Position numbers and translations under genes: made by a program. A stretch of DNA of 64,000 bases from positions 668,017-732,016 of the forward strand of contig NZ_FCOT01000012.1 in the NCBI RefSeq assembly GCF_900046455.1. Reading direction: 5' to 3'. This DNA is from Cellulomonas timonensis (GTDB taxonomy: Bacteria > Actinomycetota > Actinomycetes > Actinomycetales > Cellulomonadaceae). The notes under the pieces are model-generated. The model made no database searches. It had not been told where the DNA came from and was given only the letters and a program-made list of their open reading frames with translations. Shown piece after piece: positions 16,529 through 25,340 of this stretch; positions within the stretch are counted from its first letter, which is position 1; every line of letters starts with the position of its first letter.

Positions 16529-18598
16529 ATGACGTCCCCCCACGCTGTCCCCTCCGTCGACGCGGGCTCCCGCGAGGAGTGGCCGGCTCCCGAGGACTAC
16601 CCGTTCTTCGACGAGGAGCCGCCCTCGGAGGACGAGCCCCCGTACGAGCCGTTCGACGGCCCGCCGCACGACCACCGCGCCCCGACGTTCGTCACCCCGC
16701 CGAGCGCGGCCCGCCCGGACGCGGCGGCTCCCGCCGCCCGTGCGGCCGCCGCCCGCACGGCGCCCACGGGCCCGCCGCCCGCGCCGCTCGACGTGCTGCA
16801 CACCGTCTTCGGCTACGACGCGTTCCGCGGCGACCAGGCCGAGATCATCGACACCGTGGTGCAGGGCGGCGACGCCCTGGTGCTGATGCCCACCGGCGGC
16901 GGCAAGTCGCTGTGCTACCAGGTGCCCGCGCTGGTGCGCCCGGGCGTCGGCGTGGTCGTCTCCCCGCTCATCGCACTCATGCAGGACCAGGTCGACGCGC
17001 TGTCCGCGCTGGGCGCCCGCGCCGGGTTCCTCAACTCGACGCAGGACGCGGCGCAGCGCCGCGCGGTCGAGGACGCGTTCCTCGCGGGCGAGCTCGACCT
17101 GCTGTACCTCGCCCCCGAGCGGCTCAAGGTCCCCTCGACCCTGGACCTGCTGGACCGCGGCGAGATCAGCCTGTTCGCCATCGACGAGGCGCACTGTGTG
17201 GCGCAGTGGGGCCACGACTTCCGGCCCGACTACCTGCAGCTGTCGATCCTGCACGAGCGGTGGCCGTCGGTCCCCCGCATCGCGCTGACGGCCACCGCCA
17301 CCCGCGCCACGCACGCCGAGATCGCCCAGCGCCTGCAGCTCGAGGACGCGCGCCACTTCGTCGCGTCCTTCGACCGCCCGAACATCCAGTACCGGATCGT
17401 GTCCAAGGCGAGCCCCCAGCAGCAGCTCCTGGAGCTGCTGCGCACCGAGCACGCGGGCGACGCGGGCATCGTCTACTGCCTGTCCCGGGCGTCGGTGGAG
17501 AAGACCGCCGACTTCCTGGTCAAGCAGGGCATCCCCGCGCTGCCGTACCACGCGGGCCTCGACGCCCGGGTGCGGGCCCGCAACCAGTCCCGGTTCCTGC
17601 GCGAGGACGGCCTGGTGATGGTCGCGACCATCGCGTTCGGCATGGGCATCGACAAGCCGGACGTGCGGTTCGTGGCCCACCTCGACCTGCCGAAGTCCGT
17701 CGAGGGCTACTACCAGGAGACGGGCCGTGCCGGGCGCGACGGGCTGCCCGCCACCGCGTGGCTCGCCTACGGCCTGCAGGACGTGGTTCAGCAGCGCCGC
17801 ATGATCGACACGTCCGAGGGCGATGCCGCACACCGCCGCCGCCTCAGCCAGCACCTGGACGCGATGCTCGCGCTCTGCGAGACGGTGGAGTGCCGCCGCG
17901 TGCAGCTCCTCGCGTACTTCGGCCAGGCCAGCGAGCCCTGTGGCAACTGCGACACCTGCCTGACGCCGCCGGAGGGCTGGGACGGCACCCGCGCCGCCCA
18001 GATGGTCCTTTCCACCGTGCTGCGCCTGGACCGCGAGCGCCGGCAGCGGTTCGGCGCCGGGCACGTCATCGACATCCTGCTCGGCAAGCAGACCCCCCGC
18101 ACTGCCCAGCACGGCCACGACCAGCTGAGCGTGTTCGGCGTCGGCACGGAGCTCTCCGAGGCCGAGTGGCGCGGCGTGGTGCGCCAGGTCCTGGCCCAGG
18201 GCCTGCTCGGGGTCACCAGCGACGGCTACGGCACCCTGGTGCTCACCGACGCGAGCGCCGAGGTCCTGGGCGGGCAGCGCCAGGTGCGGCTGCGCCGGGA
18301 GACAGCCCGCGCCAAGGCCCCCCGGCAGAGCACCCGCCGGGGCAAGTCCGCCGCCACCGTGGATCTGGCCCCCGAGGACGTCGAGACCTTCGAGAAGCTG
18401 CGCGCCTGGCGTGCGGGCGCCGCGAAGGAGGCCGGTGTCCCCGCGTACGTGATCTTCCACGACGCGACGCTCCGCGAGATCGCCACCCGACGCCCGACGA
18501 CGACCGCCGAGCTGGGCTCCGTCTCGGGCGTCGGCGCCGCGAAGCTCGACAAGTACGGCGAGCAGGTCATCGCGACGCTCGGCGCCGACGCGGGCTGA
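16529..18598 (+). CDS. recQ: ATP-dependent DNA helicase RecQ
   Basis: 689-residue superfamily 2 helicase, 3'-5' unwinding, for recombination and replication repair. An acidic, Pro-rich extension of about 90 residues precedes the core. The core has Walker [13 protein letters not shown] (about 120-131), [14 protein letters not shown] in [17 protein letters not shown] (about 215-230), LTATAT, and motif [15 protein letters not shown]. The RecQ-Ct zinc site has four cysteines in [11 protein letters not shown] then CGNCDTC (about 450-477), followed by the winged helix and a C-terminal HRDC domain (about 610-689). The N-terminal acidic tail is the only unusual part. Confidence 0.96.
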   Translation: MTSPHAVPSVDAGSREEWPAPEDYPFFDEEPPSEDEPPYEPFDGPPHDHRAPTFVTPPSAARPDAAAPAARAAAARTAPTGPPPAPLDVLHTVFGYDAFRGDQAEIIDTVVQGGDALVLMPTGGGKSLCYQVPALVRPGVGVVVSPLIALMQDQVDALSALGARAGFLNSTQDAAQRRAVEDAFLAGELDLLYLAPERLKVPSTLDLLDRGEISLFAIDEAHCVAQWGHDFRPDYLQLSILHERWPSVPRIALTATATRATHAEIAQRLQLEDARHFVASFDRPNIQYRIVSKASPQQQLLELLRTEHAGDAGIVYCLSRASVEKTADFLVKQGIPALPYHAGLDARVRARNQSRFLREDGLVMVATIAFGMGIDKPDVRFVAHLDLPKSVEGYYQETGRAGRDGLPATAWLAYGLQDVVQQRRMIDTSEGDAAHRRRLSQHLDAMLALCETVECRRVQLLAYFGQASEPCGNCDTCLTPPEGWDGTRAAQMVLSTVLRLDRERRQRFGAGHVIDILLGKQTPRTAQHGHDQLSVFGVGTELSEAEWRGVVRQVLAQGLLGVTSDGYGTLVLTDASAEVLGGQRQVRLRRETARAKAPRQSTRRGKSAATVDLAPEDVETFEKLRAWRAGAAKEAGVPAYVIFHDATLREIATRRPTTTAELGSVSGVGAAKLDKYGEQVIATLGADAG

Positions 18599-18639
18599 CC
18601 GCGCCGGGCGCCGAGCCCCGCCTCACCAGCGAGCCCGCC

Positions 18640-19413
18640 TCACCAGGTGGTGTCCGAGCGGATGACCACGTCCGAGCCGCCGTCCACGAACACGACCTGA
18701 CCGCACAAGTGGGTGTTCTCCTCGCCCACCAGCCAGGCGAGCAGCCTGGCCGGGACGTCGGGCGTCATGTACCCGCCGAGCGGCATGGGCACCTGGGCCG
18801 CGAGCGCCTCACGGGCCGCCTCGGTGGTGAGCAGGTCCTGCGTCATCGGCGTGACGACGATCCCCGGGCCGATCGCGTTGAGCGGGATCCCGGCGCCGGC
18901 CCACTCGGGGGTCGGCGCGTTGCGGCGCAGCCAGCGGCACAGCGCGACCTTCGAGCTCGCGTACACGAGGTGCCCCTGGTCGGCGCTCACCAGGTCGGCG
19001 GCGCGGGCGAGCGCCTTCGCCTCGTCACCCGCGAGCATCGCGTCGACGAGCACCGTGTCGCAGGGGTGCAGGCTCGCCATCGAGCTCGTGGCGGCCGCGC
19101 GGGGCGCCGGCGACCCCGCGAGCAGCGGACGCAGCCCGTCGAGCGTCGCCAGGGCGCCGAAGTAGTTGACGGCGACGGCGGCCGGCAACGGGAGCGCCAG
19201 CCCGGCATTCGCCACGATCGCGTCGATCCGGCCGTCGCTGAGGGCGCTCACCTGCTCGACCAGGTCGGCGCGACCCGCGACGGTGGTGAGGTCGACCTCG
19301 ACGTCGGCGTCGTGGAGGTCGACCCCGATCACGCGCTCACCGCGCGCTTCGAGGACCTGTCGGGTGGCCTGGCCAATGCCGGAGGCCGATCCGGTGATGA
19401 CGACGGTGCGCAT
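18640..19413 (-). CDS. SDR family oxidoreductase, 3-alpha-hydroxysteroid dehydrogenase/carbonyl reductase-like (copy 1)
   Basis: 257-residue SDR. The cofactor motif ITGSASGIGQAT and the segment VIGVDLHDADVEVDLTT closely follow the 3-alpha-HSD/carbonyl reductase type known from Comamonas. The active site has Ser in ATSSMAS and YASSK. The C-terminus VFVDGGSDVVIR is typical. It is a same-length paralogue of the gene immediately upstream on the same strand, and both end in a Thr-Trp tail. The substrate is not predictable; steroid, quinone or xenobiotic carbonyls are possible. Confidence 0.87.
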   Translation of the reverse strand: MRTVVITGSASGIGQATRQVLEARGERVIGVDLHDADVEVDLTTVAGRADLVEQVSALSDGRIDAIVANAGLALPLPAAVAVNYFGALATLDGLRPLLAGSPAPRAAATSSMASLHPCDTVLVDAMLAGDEAKALARAADLVSADQGHLVYASSKVALCRWLRRNAPTPEWAGAGIPLNAIGPGIVVTPMTQDLLTTEAAREALAAQVPMPLGGYMTPDVPARLLAWLVGEENTHLCGQVVFVDGGSDVVIRSDTTW

Positions 19414-19431
19414 CTGAACTCCCTCGACGGG

Positions 19432-19453
19432 GGCCCGGCGCCGTTGCCGGGCC
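19432..19453 (-). terminator. Hairpin between the two SDR genes
   Basis: GGCCCGGC-GCCGTT-GCCGGGCC, perfect 8-bp arms with a 6-base loop in the 122-bp gap between the tandem SDR genes. It may end the upstream SDR transcript or act in the leader of the downstream one. Confidence 0.4.
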
Positions 19454-19535
19454 GTCGCTCCTCACGCTACGGAGCACCCCGTCGGGCCGCCCTGGACCTT
19501 TGTCCCGGAAAACCCCGGGGAAGTTCCAGGCGCGG

Positions 19536-20309
19536 TCACCAGGTGCTGTCGCCGCGCATCACCACGTCGGTGCCGCCGTCGATGAAGATCACCTGGCCGC
19601 ACAGGTGCGTGTTCTCCGGGCTGACCAGCCACGCGAACAGCGACGCCGCGGACTCGGCGGGCATGTAGCCGTTGAGGGGCATGGGCACATGCGACGAGAC
19701 GGACTCGCGGCCCTGCTCGGTGCCGAGCATGTCGGCGGTCATGGCGGTGAGGACCACCCCGGGGGCGATCGCGTTGAGCGGGATGCCGGCGCCGGCCCAC
19801 TCGGGGGTCGGCGCGTTGCGGCGCAGCCACCGGCTGAGCGCGTTCTTGCTGCTCGGGTAGATGAAGTGCTGCGGCCCGCCCTCGACGAGCTCGGTGGCGC
19901 GCGCCATCGCGGTGGCCTCGTCGCCGGCGAGCGCGGCCTCGACGAGCTGCGCGTCGGGCTCGCGCAGGCTGGCCATCGAGCTGGTGGTCACGGCGCGCGG
20001 CGCGTCGGAGCCGGCGAGGAACGGGCGCAGGCCCTCGAGGGTGGCCACGGCGCCGAAGTAGTTGACGGCCATGGTCAGCGGGATCTCGTGCGAGAGGCCG
20101 GCGTTGGCCACGATCCCGTCGATCCGGCCACCGGTCAGGTCCCCGACGCCCTCGACGAGCGCCGTGCGGCCGGCGGCGGTGCTGAGGTCGACCTGGACGT
20201 CGGCGTCACGCAAGTCGACCCCGATCACCTTGTCACCGCGGGACTCGAGAAGGGCCTTGGTGGCCTTGCCGATCCCCGAGGCGGAACCGGTGACGACGAT
20301 GGTGCGCAT
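19536..20309 (-). CDS. SDR family oxidoreductase, 3-alpha-hydroxysteroid dehydrogenase/carbonyl reductase-like (copy 2)
   Basis: 257-residue SDR, a tandem paralogue of the 18640-19413 gene. It shows VTGSASGIGKAT, VIGVDLRDADVQVDLST, NYFGAVATLEGLRPFL, Ser in TTSSMASL, YPSSK and FIDGGTDVVMRGDSTW. Both copies keep the Ser-Tyr-Lys catalytic set, so both are probably active. An AAGGAG-type ribosome site (CAAGGAGTCACC) precedes ATG 20309. The 122-bp gap and hairpin between copies suggest separate transcription. Confidence 0.87.
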   Translation of the reverse strand: MRTIVVTGSASGIGKATKALLESRGDKVIGVDLRDADVQVDLSTAAGRTALVEGVGDLTGGRIDGIVANAGLSHEIPLTMAVNYFGAVATLEGLRPFLAGSDAPRAVTTSSMASLREPDAQLVEAALAGDEATAMARATELVEGGPQHFIYPSSKNALSRWLRRNAPTPEWAGAGIPLNAIAPGVVLTAMTADMLGTEQGRESVSSHVPMPLNGYMPAESAASLFAWLVSPENTHLCGQVIFIDGGTDVVMRGDSTW

Positions 20310-20495
20310 GGTGACTCCTTGACGGCGTGACGCTGTTTTCCCCGGCGTGCGCCGGTGAATGCGACGGTACGCCGGGTCACCGGGAGCCCCGGCCCGCGCC
20401 CCCAGCGCGCGCCGGACGGACGGGCGTGGCCTCAGGCCCGTTCAGGGCGGCCGGCAATGCGCCGATCAGCCGTCTGACCTGCGCCGATGCCCCAG

Positions 20496-21326
20496 TCAGT
20501 CCTGGGCGACGGCGTCGGCGGCGGAGAGCACGGAGCGCAGCACCGTGAGGTACGTCTCCCTCGCCTCCCGGCGGACGCTGCGGCCCGCCCCGGGCACCTG
20601 CACGCAGGTGAGCTGGGCGCCCAACAGCGACTCCGCGCGCGCCAGGTCCTCGGGCTCCACCAGCGAGCCGAGCCGCGGCTCGCCGGCCAGCACCGTCACC
20701 GGCACCCGGATCGAGCCGAGCGCGCCCACCCAGTCCCGGCCGTACCACTTCTGCGCACGGGCGGCGAGCTTCTGGTCGACGCGCTGCTTGGCGTGCACCC
20801 AGGGCAGCAGCTCGTCCTCGGGCCAGGTCGGGTGCTCGGCGCGGGCCCGTTCGAGCAGGGCCGCCTCGTCGGCGCCCGCGAAGGACTCCAGGTAGGACGG
20901 CAGGAACGCCGGGACGCCGTCGGGGGTCGTGGCCTCGACGCGCCAGGCCGGGTCCTCGAGCACGAGCGCGACGAGCAGGCTCGGCTCGGAGAGCGCGACC
21001 TCCTCGGCGATGAGCGCGCCGAGCCCGTGGCCGACCACCACGACGGGGCGGCGCACCACCTCGCGCAGCACGGCGATCACGTCGGAGGCGAGGGCGCCCA
21101 CGGTGAACGGCGCCGGGGACAGCGGGGTGTTGCCGTGCCCGCGGGCGTCGAGGGTGACGACCAGCCGGTCGGCGGCCAGCGGGTCGAGCAGCGGCGCGAA
21201 CACCTCGCTGGAGTCGGTGACGCTGTGCAGCAGCAGCACCGGTGTGGCGTCCTGGCCGTGTGAGCCGTAGGTGGACCAGGAGATGTCCCCCAGGCGGCCG
21301 TAGGCGGTGGTCGGCCCCCGGTTCAT
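20496..21326 (-). CDS. Alpha/beta-hydrolase fold protein lacking the catalytic triad
   Basis: 276-residue alpha/beta-hydrolase-fold protein. The fold is evident from LLLHSVTDSSEVFAPLLDPLA, VTLDARGHGNTPLS and the nucleophile elbow VVVGHGLGALIAEEVAL. The nucleophile serine expected in GHSxG is Gly101 (GHGLG). The acid expected in LAGDP is Glu216 (LAGEP). The histidine expected in GAGHS is Arg249 (GAGRS). All three are readable in the DNA. A hydrolase role is therefore unlikely; a binding or scaffold role is possible. Its start overlaps the aldo/keto reductase stop by 4 bases, so it is translated with that enzyme. Confidence 0.85.
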   Translation of the reverse strand: MNRGPTTAYGRLGDISWSTYGSHGQDATPVLLLHSVTDSSEVFAPLLDPLAADRLVVTLDARGHGNTPLSPAPFTVGALASDVIAVLREVVRRPVVVVGHGLGALIAEEVALSEPSLLVALVLEDPAWRVEATTPDGVPAFLPSYLESFAGADEAALLERARAEHPTWPEDELLPWVHAKQRVDQKLAARAQKWYGRDWVGALGSIRVPVTVLAGEPRLGSLVEPEDLARAESLLGAQLTCVQVPGAGRSVRREARETYLTVLRSVLSAADAVAQD

Positions 21327-22360
21327 CGTGCGGTCCCGTCCACGGCGAGGGGCTCGATGGCGGCGAGCTCCGCGTCGGTGAGCGCAGGGGCCCGCAGTGC
21401 CGCGACGTTGTCCTCGAGCTGGGCCACTGAGCTGGCGCCGATCAGCGCGGACGTGACCCGCTGGTCCCGCAGCACCCAGGACAGCGCGAGCTGGGCCAGC
21501 GTCTGGCCGCGACCGCGCGCGAGGTCGTCGAGCGCGCGAGCCCGCGCGAGGTAGGTCGCGTTGATCCGCTCGGGCTTGAGGAACCGGCCCTGCGCGGCCC
21601 GGGAGTCGCCCGGCACCTCGCCGCTGAGGTAGCGGCCGGTGAGCAGGCCCTGGGCCAGCGGGGAGAACACGATCATGCCGATGCAGAGCTCCCCCACCAC
21701 GTCGAGCAGCGTCTCGCCGTCGCCGCCCTCGGGCTGCTCGACGTGCCGGTTGAGCATCGAGTAGCTGGGCTGGTGGATGAGCAGCGGGGTGCCCATCTCC
21801 GCGAGCACCCGCTGGGCCTCGCGGGTCTGCGACGGGCTGTAGTTGGAGATGCCGGCGTACAGGGCCTTGCCGCTGGTGACGGCGGTGTGCAGGGCGCCCA
21901 TCGTCTCCTCGACCGGGGTCGTGGGGTCAGGGCGGTGGGAGTAGAAGACGTCCACGTAGTCGAGCCCGAGCCGCGCCAGGGACTGGTCGAGGGAGGCCAG
22001 CAGGTACTTGCGGGAGCCGCCGTCGCCGTAGGGCCCGGGCCACATGTCGTAGCCGGCCTTGGAGGAGATCACCAGCTCGTCACGGTACGGCCGCAAGTCG
22101 CGCGCCAGGTGCAGGCCGAAGTTCTGCTCGGCGGAGCCGTAGGGCGGGCCGTAGTTGTTGGCGAGGTCGAAGTGCGTGATCCCGAGGTCGAAAGCGCGCA
22201 GCAGCACGTCGCGCTGGGTCTCGAGCGGCGTGCCATCCCCGAAGTTGTGCCACAGGCCGAGCGACAGCGCGGGCAGGTCGAGCCCGCTGCGGCCGGCACG
22301 CCGGTAGGCCATCGAGTCGTAGCGCTCGTCGGCGGCGCGGTACGGGGACTGCGTGGACAT
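21323..22360 (-). CDS. Aldo/keto reductase, L-glyceraldehyde-3-phosphate reductase (YghZ) type
   Basis: 345-residue NADPH-dependent (beta/alpha)8 reductase. It contains the tetrad Asp and Tyr in HFDLANNYGPPYGSAE, Lys in VISSKAGYDMWPGPYGD and His in VFYSHRPDP. The WPGPYGDGGSRKY segment and length match the YghZ/AKR14-like group, which reduces L-glyceraldehyde 3-phosphate and methylglyoxal. The C-terminal TSALIGASSVAQLEDNV is the cofactor-binding region. It is first of a two-gene unit with the pseudo-hydrolase. It is divergent from trmL across 94 bp. Confidence 0.93.
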   Translation of the reverse strand: MSTQSPYRAADERYDSMAYRRAGRSGLDLPALSLGLWHNFGDGTPLETQRDVLLRAFDLGITHFDLANNYGPPYGSAEQNFGLHLARDLRPYRDELVISSKAGYDMWPGPYGDGGSRKYLLASLDQSLARLGLDYVDVFYSHRPDPTTPVEETMGALHTAVTSGKALYAGISNYSPSQTREAQRVLAEMGTPLLIHQPSYSMLNRHVEQPEGGDGETLLDVVGELCIGMIVFSPLAQGLLTGRYLSGEVPGDSRAAQGRFLKPERINATYLARARALDDLARGRGQTLAQLALSWVLRDQRVTSALIGASSVAQLEDNVAALRAPALTDAELAAIEPLAVDGTAR

Positions 22361-22454
22361 CGGGTTCCTCTCGGGGGCGCGACCGCTGCTCTGCGGGCGC
22401 TTCCACCTTACGACTGGCGGAGGGCCACCCTAGTGCGGGTGCGAGGATCTCCGG

Positions 22455-22919
22455 GTGACGCATCTGGCATTCTTCGAGCCCCGCATCGCGGGGAACACCG
22501 GCAGCGCGATCCGGCTGGCCGCGGCGACCGGGGCGACCCTGCACCTGATCGAGCCGCTGGGATTCGACCTCTCCGAGCCCAAACTGCGCCGGGCGGGGCT
22601 CGACTACCACGACCTCGCGCATGTGGTGGTGCACCCCGGCCTGGGCGCGTTCCTGGCGGCGGCGCCGCAGTCCCGCGTGTTCGCCTTCACGACCCATGCC
22701 ACGTCGCGGCACACCGATGTGGAGTACCTCGAGGACGACGTCCTGCTGTTCGGCCCGGAGCCGACGGGCCTGCCCCCGGAGGTGCTCGCGCATCCGCGGA
22801 TCACCGGGCAGGTGCGGATCCCGATGCTCGCGGGGCGCCGATCGCTGAACCTGGCGAATGCCGCGTCGATCGCGACGTATGAGGCGTGGCGGCAGCGCGA
22901 CTTCGACGGGGTGCGCTGA
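22455..22919 (+). CDS. trmL: tRNA (cytidine/uridine-2'-O-)-methyltransferase TrmL
   Basis: 154-residue SPOUT methyltransferase that 2'-O-methylates the wobble nucleotide 34 of tRNA-Leu. SPOUT motif 1 is NTGSAIRLAAATG (residues 14-26). The knot region shows LLFGPEPTGLP and IPMLAGRRSLNLANAASIATYEAW. The length matches the minimal single-domain TrmL. It begins at GTG 22455, which gives the conserved THLAFFEPRIAGN N-terminus. No terminator hairpin was seen after it. Confidence 0.92.
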   Translation: MTHLAFFEPRIAGNTGSAIRLAAATGATLHLIEPLGFDLSEPKLRRAGLDYHDLAHVVVHPGLGAFLAAAPQSRVFAFTTHATSRHTDVEYLEDDVLLFGPEPTGLPPEVLAHPRITGQVRIPMLAGRRSLNLANAASIATYEAWRQRDFDGVR

Positions 22920-22962
22920 CCCGTCCCGCCCAGGCGTGACGAAGGTCTCACGACATCAACAA

Positions 22963-23020
22963 GTTGCCTTCGGCGACAGTTGCCCTCTACAAGCATCGGT
23001 GTTAGGTTGCCTTCTGCAAC
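22963..23020. promoter_or_regulatory. MarR operator repeats and overlapping promoter
   Basis: Three GTTGC half-sites occur in 58 bases. Site A is GTTGC-N5-GCGAC at 22963-22977 (one mismatch), the middle is a lone GTTGC at 22979-22983, and site B is GTTGC-CTTCT-GCAAC at 23006-23020, a perfect 5-bp inverted repeat. A TTGCCC at 22980-22985, 17 bases and TAGGTT at 23003-23008 form a plausible promoter overlapped by site B. This layout suits autorepression by the MarR protein starting at 23046. Confidence 0.55.
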
Positions 23021-23045
23021 AATCTGAGAGGCGCCTGACCGACTG

Positions 23046-23567
23046 ATGCACGACCCCCGCCCCACCGCGCCGCCGCACCGCCCCCTGGTCACCGCGATCG
23101 AGCAGCTCGCCCGCGCCCAGCGCGAGTTCGGCGCCCAGCTCGCCCGCGAGACCGGGCTGCACCGCGCAGCGCTGTCGGTCGTCCGGATCCTCGAACGGCA
23201 CGGCGAACTGCCCATCGGCGAGATCGCCTGCCACCTGCGCGTGGACCTGTCCGTCGCCAGCCGGCACGTCACCGCGCTGGTCACCGACGGCCTGGCCGAG
23301 CGTTCCACCCCCTGCACGCCCGGCCTCGACCGCAGGCTCCGCACCGTCCGGCTCACCCCGGCGGGCCACGCGAAAGCGGCGGCGAGCGCGCGAGCAGTCG
23401 ACCTGAAGGCCGCCGCGGTCTTCGCGGACTGGACGCCCGACGAGCTCGCCTCGGCAGCCGCGCAGATCCGCCGGCTCACAGCGGCCGTCACCACCGCGCA
23501 CGACGGCGACTCCCGCGCGCCGCACCACACTGATTCCCACGACAGAACCGAGAGCACCCACAGATGA
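23046..23567 (+). CDS. MarR family transcriptional regulator (efflux operon repressor)
   Basis: 173-residue winged-helix regulator. The DNA-binding domain runs from LSVVRILERHGELPIGEIACHLRVDLSVASRHVTALVTDGLAERS to the wing region with DRRLRTVRLTPAG, about residues 45-110. A His/Asp/Ser-rich tail follows. Its stop overlaps the start of the DHA2 exporter (ATGA), so it is co-expressed with the pump and probably represses it through the GTTGC-N5-GCAAC repeats upstream. The inducing ligand is unknown. Confidence 0.9.
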   Translation: MHDPRPTAPPHRPLVTAIEQLARAQREFGAQLARETGLHRAALSVVRILERHGELPIGEIACHLRVDLSVASRHVTALVTDGLAERSTPCTPGLDRRLRTVRLTPAGHAKAAASARAVDLKAAAVFADWTPDELASAAAQIRRLTAAVTTAHDGDSRAPHHTDSHDRTESTHR

Positions 23568-25243
23568 CCTCACAGCCCTCCACGGCGCCCGAGACGACTG
23601 CCCTCCCACAACCCGGCGCCGCGCCCGCGATGACGCCGCGCCAGGTCCTCGAGGCGCTGTCCGGGATCCTCCTGGGCATGTTCGTCTCGGTGCTCGCGAC
23701 CAGCGTCGTCTCGACGTCGCTGCCCCGCGTCATCAGCGACCTGAACGGCTCGCAGTCGTCCTACACCTGGGTCGTCACCGCGACCCTGCTCACCACCACG
23801 ATCACCACGCCCATCTGGGGCAAGCTCTCCGACCTGGTCGACCGCAAGATGCTGATCCAGCTCGCGCTGGCCATCTCCGTGCTCTCCTCTGCGGTCGCCG
23901 GCCTCTCGCAGAGCACCGGCATGCTCATCACGATGCGCGCGTTCCAGGGCATCGGCGCCGGCGGCCTCACCGCCCTGGGCACCGTGCTGATCGCCGACAT
24001 CATCTCCCCGCGCGAGCGCGGCAAGTACATGGGCCTGATGGGCGGCATCATGGGCCTCGGCATGGTCGGCGGCCCGCTGCTCGGCGGCGTCATCACCGAC
24101 GGCCCGGGCTGGCGCTGGAACTTCTTCATCGGCCTGCCGTTCGCGATCGCCGCGATCATCGTGCTGCAGCGCACCCTCAAGCTCCCCCCGATGCCCCGGC
24201 GCAAGCTGAACATCGACTACGCGGGCGCCACCCTGCTCTCCATCGGCATCGGCGGCCTGCTGCTGTGGGTCACCTTCGCCGGCAGCAAGTTCGACTGGAT
24301 GTCCTGGCAGACGGCGGCCTTCGTGATCGGGTCGGTCCTGGCCCTCGCGCTCGCCGTGTGGGTCGAGTCCCGCGCCGCCGAGCCGATCATCCCGCTGCAC
24401 CTGTTCCGCAACCGCACCCTCGTGCTCGCCGTCGTCGCCTCGATCGCCGTGGGCATCGCGATGTTCGGCACCTCGGTGTTCCTCAGCCAGTACATGCAGG
24501 TCGCCCGCGGCATGTCGGCCACCGCGTCCGGCCTCATCACCATCCCGCAGATCTTCGGGCTGTTCCTCGCCTCCACGATCAGCGGGCGCATCATCAGCGT
24601 GACCGGCAAGTACAAGCGCTACATGATCGCCGGCGCGGTGCTGCTGACCACTGGCTTGGCCCTGATGGGCACCATCCGACACGACACCAACTTCGTGCTC
24701 GTGTGCGTCTACATGTTCGTGCTCGGCAGCGGCCTGGGCATGCTCATGCAGAACCTGGTGCTCGCGACGCAGAACACCCTGGCCATCGACGAGGTCGGCT
24801 CCGGCACCTCCACCGTCGCGTTCTTCCGGACGCTCGGCGGCGCGATGGGGGTCTCGGTGCTGGGCGCGGTGCTCGGGAACAAGATCACCTCGCTGCTGAC
24901 CGATGGCCTCGCCGCGATCGGCGTCGACGTCTCGGCGCTGGGCGGCAGCACATCGTCCATCCCGAACGTCGCCACGATCCCCGAGCCGATCAAGACGGTG
25001 GTCGAGTCCTCCTACGGCGAGGGCGTCGCCTTCCTGTTCATGCTCGCCGTGCCGCTGGCCGTCATCGCCCTCATCGCGGTGTGCTTCCTCAGGGAGGTCC
25101 CGCTGGGCGAGCGCTCCGGCATGGAGCTGCGGCTCGCCGAGCAGGCCGAGGCCGAGCTGGCCGCCGGCGCGGAGGTCTCGGCCATGGCCGTGGCCAGCGC
25201 CACGCCGACGTCCGCGGACGGTCAGCGGGCCCCGCGGGCCTGA
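23564..25243 (+). CDS. MFS drug efflux transporter, DHA2 (14-TM) family
   Basis: 559-residue membrane exporter. Motif A-like sequence GKLSDLVDRKMLIQ follows TM2. The antiporter motif C region is GLGMVGGPLLGGVITD in TM5, then GPGWRWNFFIGLPF. About fourteen hydrophobic spans fit the QacA/EmrB (DHA2) subgroup, which exports lipophilic drugs by proton antiport. The C-terminal cytosolic tail is Ala/Glu rich. It is the second gene of the MarR operon, and a strong 16-bp hairpin ends the transcript. Confidence 0.94.
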   Translation: MTSQPSTAPETTALPQPGAAPAMTPRQVLEALSGILLGMFVSVLATSVVSTSLPRVISDLNGSQSSYTWVVTATLLTTTITTPIWGKLSDLVDRKMLIQLALAISVLSSAVAGLSQSTGMLITMRAFQGIGAGGLTALGTVLIADIISPRERGKYMGLMGGIMGLGMVGGPLLGGVITDGPGWRWNFFIGLPFAIAAIIVLQRTLKLPPMPRRKLNIDYAGATLLSIGIGGLLLWVTFAGSKFDWMSWQTAAFVIGSVLALALAVWVESRAAEPIIPLHLFRNRTLVLAVVASIAVGIAMFGTSVFLSQYMQVARGMSATASGLITIPQIFGLFLASTISGRIISVTGKYKRYMIAGAVLLTTGLALMGTIRHDTNFVLVCVYMFVLGSGLGMLMQNLVLATQNTLAIDEVGSGTSTVAFFRTLGGAMGVSVLGAVLGNKITSLLTDGLAAIGVDVSALGGSTSSIPNVATIPEPIKTVVESSYGEGVAFLFMLAVPLAVIALIAVCFLREVPLGERSGMELRLAEQAEAELAAGAEVSAMAVASATPTSADGQRAPRA

Positions 25244-25274
25244 GCGAATCCCAGCGAGATTGAAGCGAGATTGA

Positions 25275-25311
25275 GCCGAGGGCGTCTGCCAGCCGGGCAG
25301 ACGCCCTCGGC
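25275..25311 (+). terminator. Strong terminator after the DHA2 pump
   Basis: Perfect 16-bp inverted repeat with a 5-base loop (arms 25275-25290 and 25296-25311), 32 bases after the pump stop. It separates the pump operon from the second MarR gene. Confidence 0.82.
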
Positions 25312-25340
25312 GTCTCAACCGACAGGCAAGGATGTGTGCC

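Noticed and set aside
15830-18460. Long reverse open frame continuing from the lipoprotein across recQ
   Set aside because: The recQ frame has all helicase motifs; the reverse frame there is Gly/Ala/Arg/Val low complexity. Only the lipoprotein part (to 16357) is supported.
18601-18650. Imperfect direct repeat CCGCCTCACCAG near the recQ/SDR junction
   Set aside because: Too short and partly within the SDR stop codon region; likely chance in GC-rich DNA.
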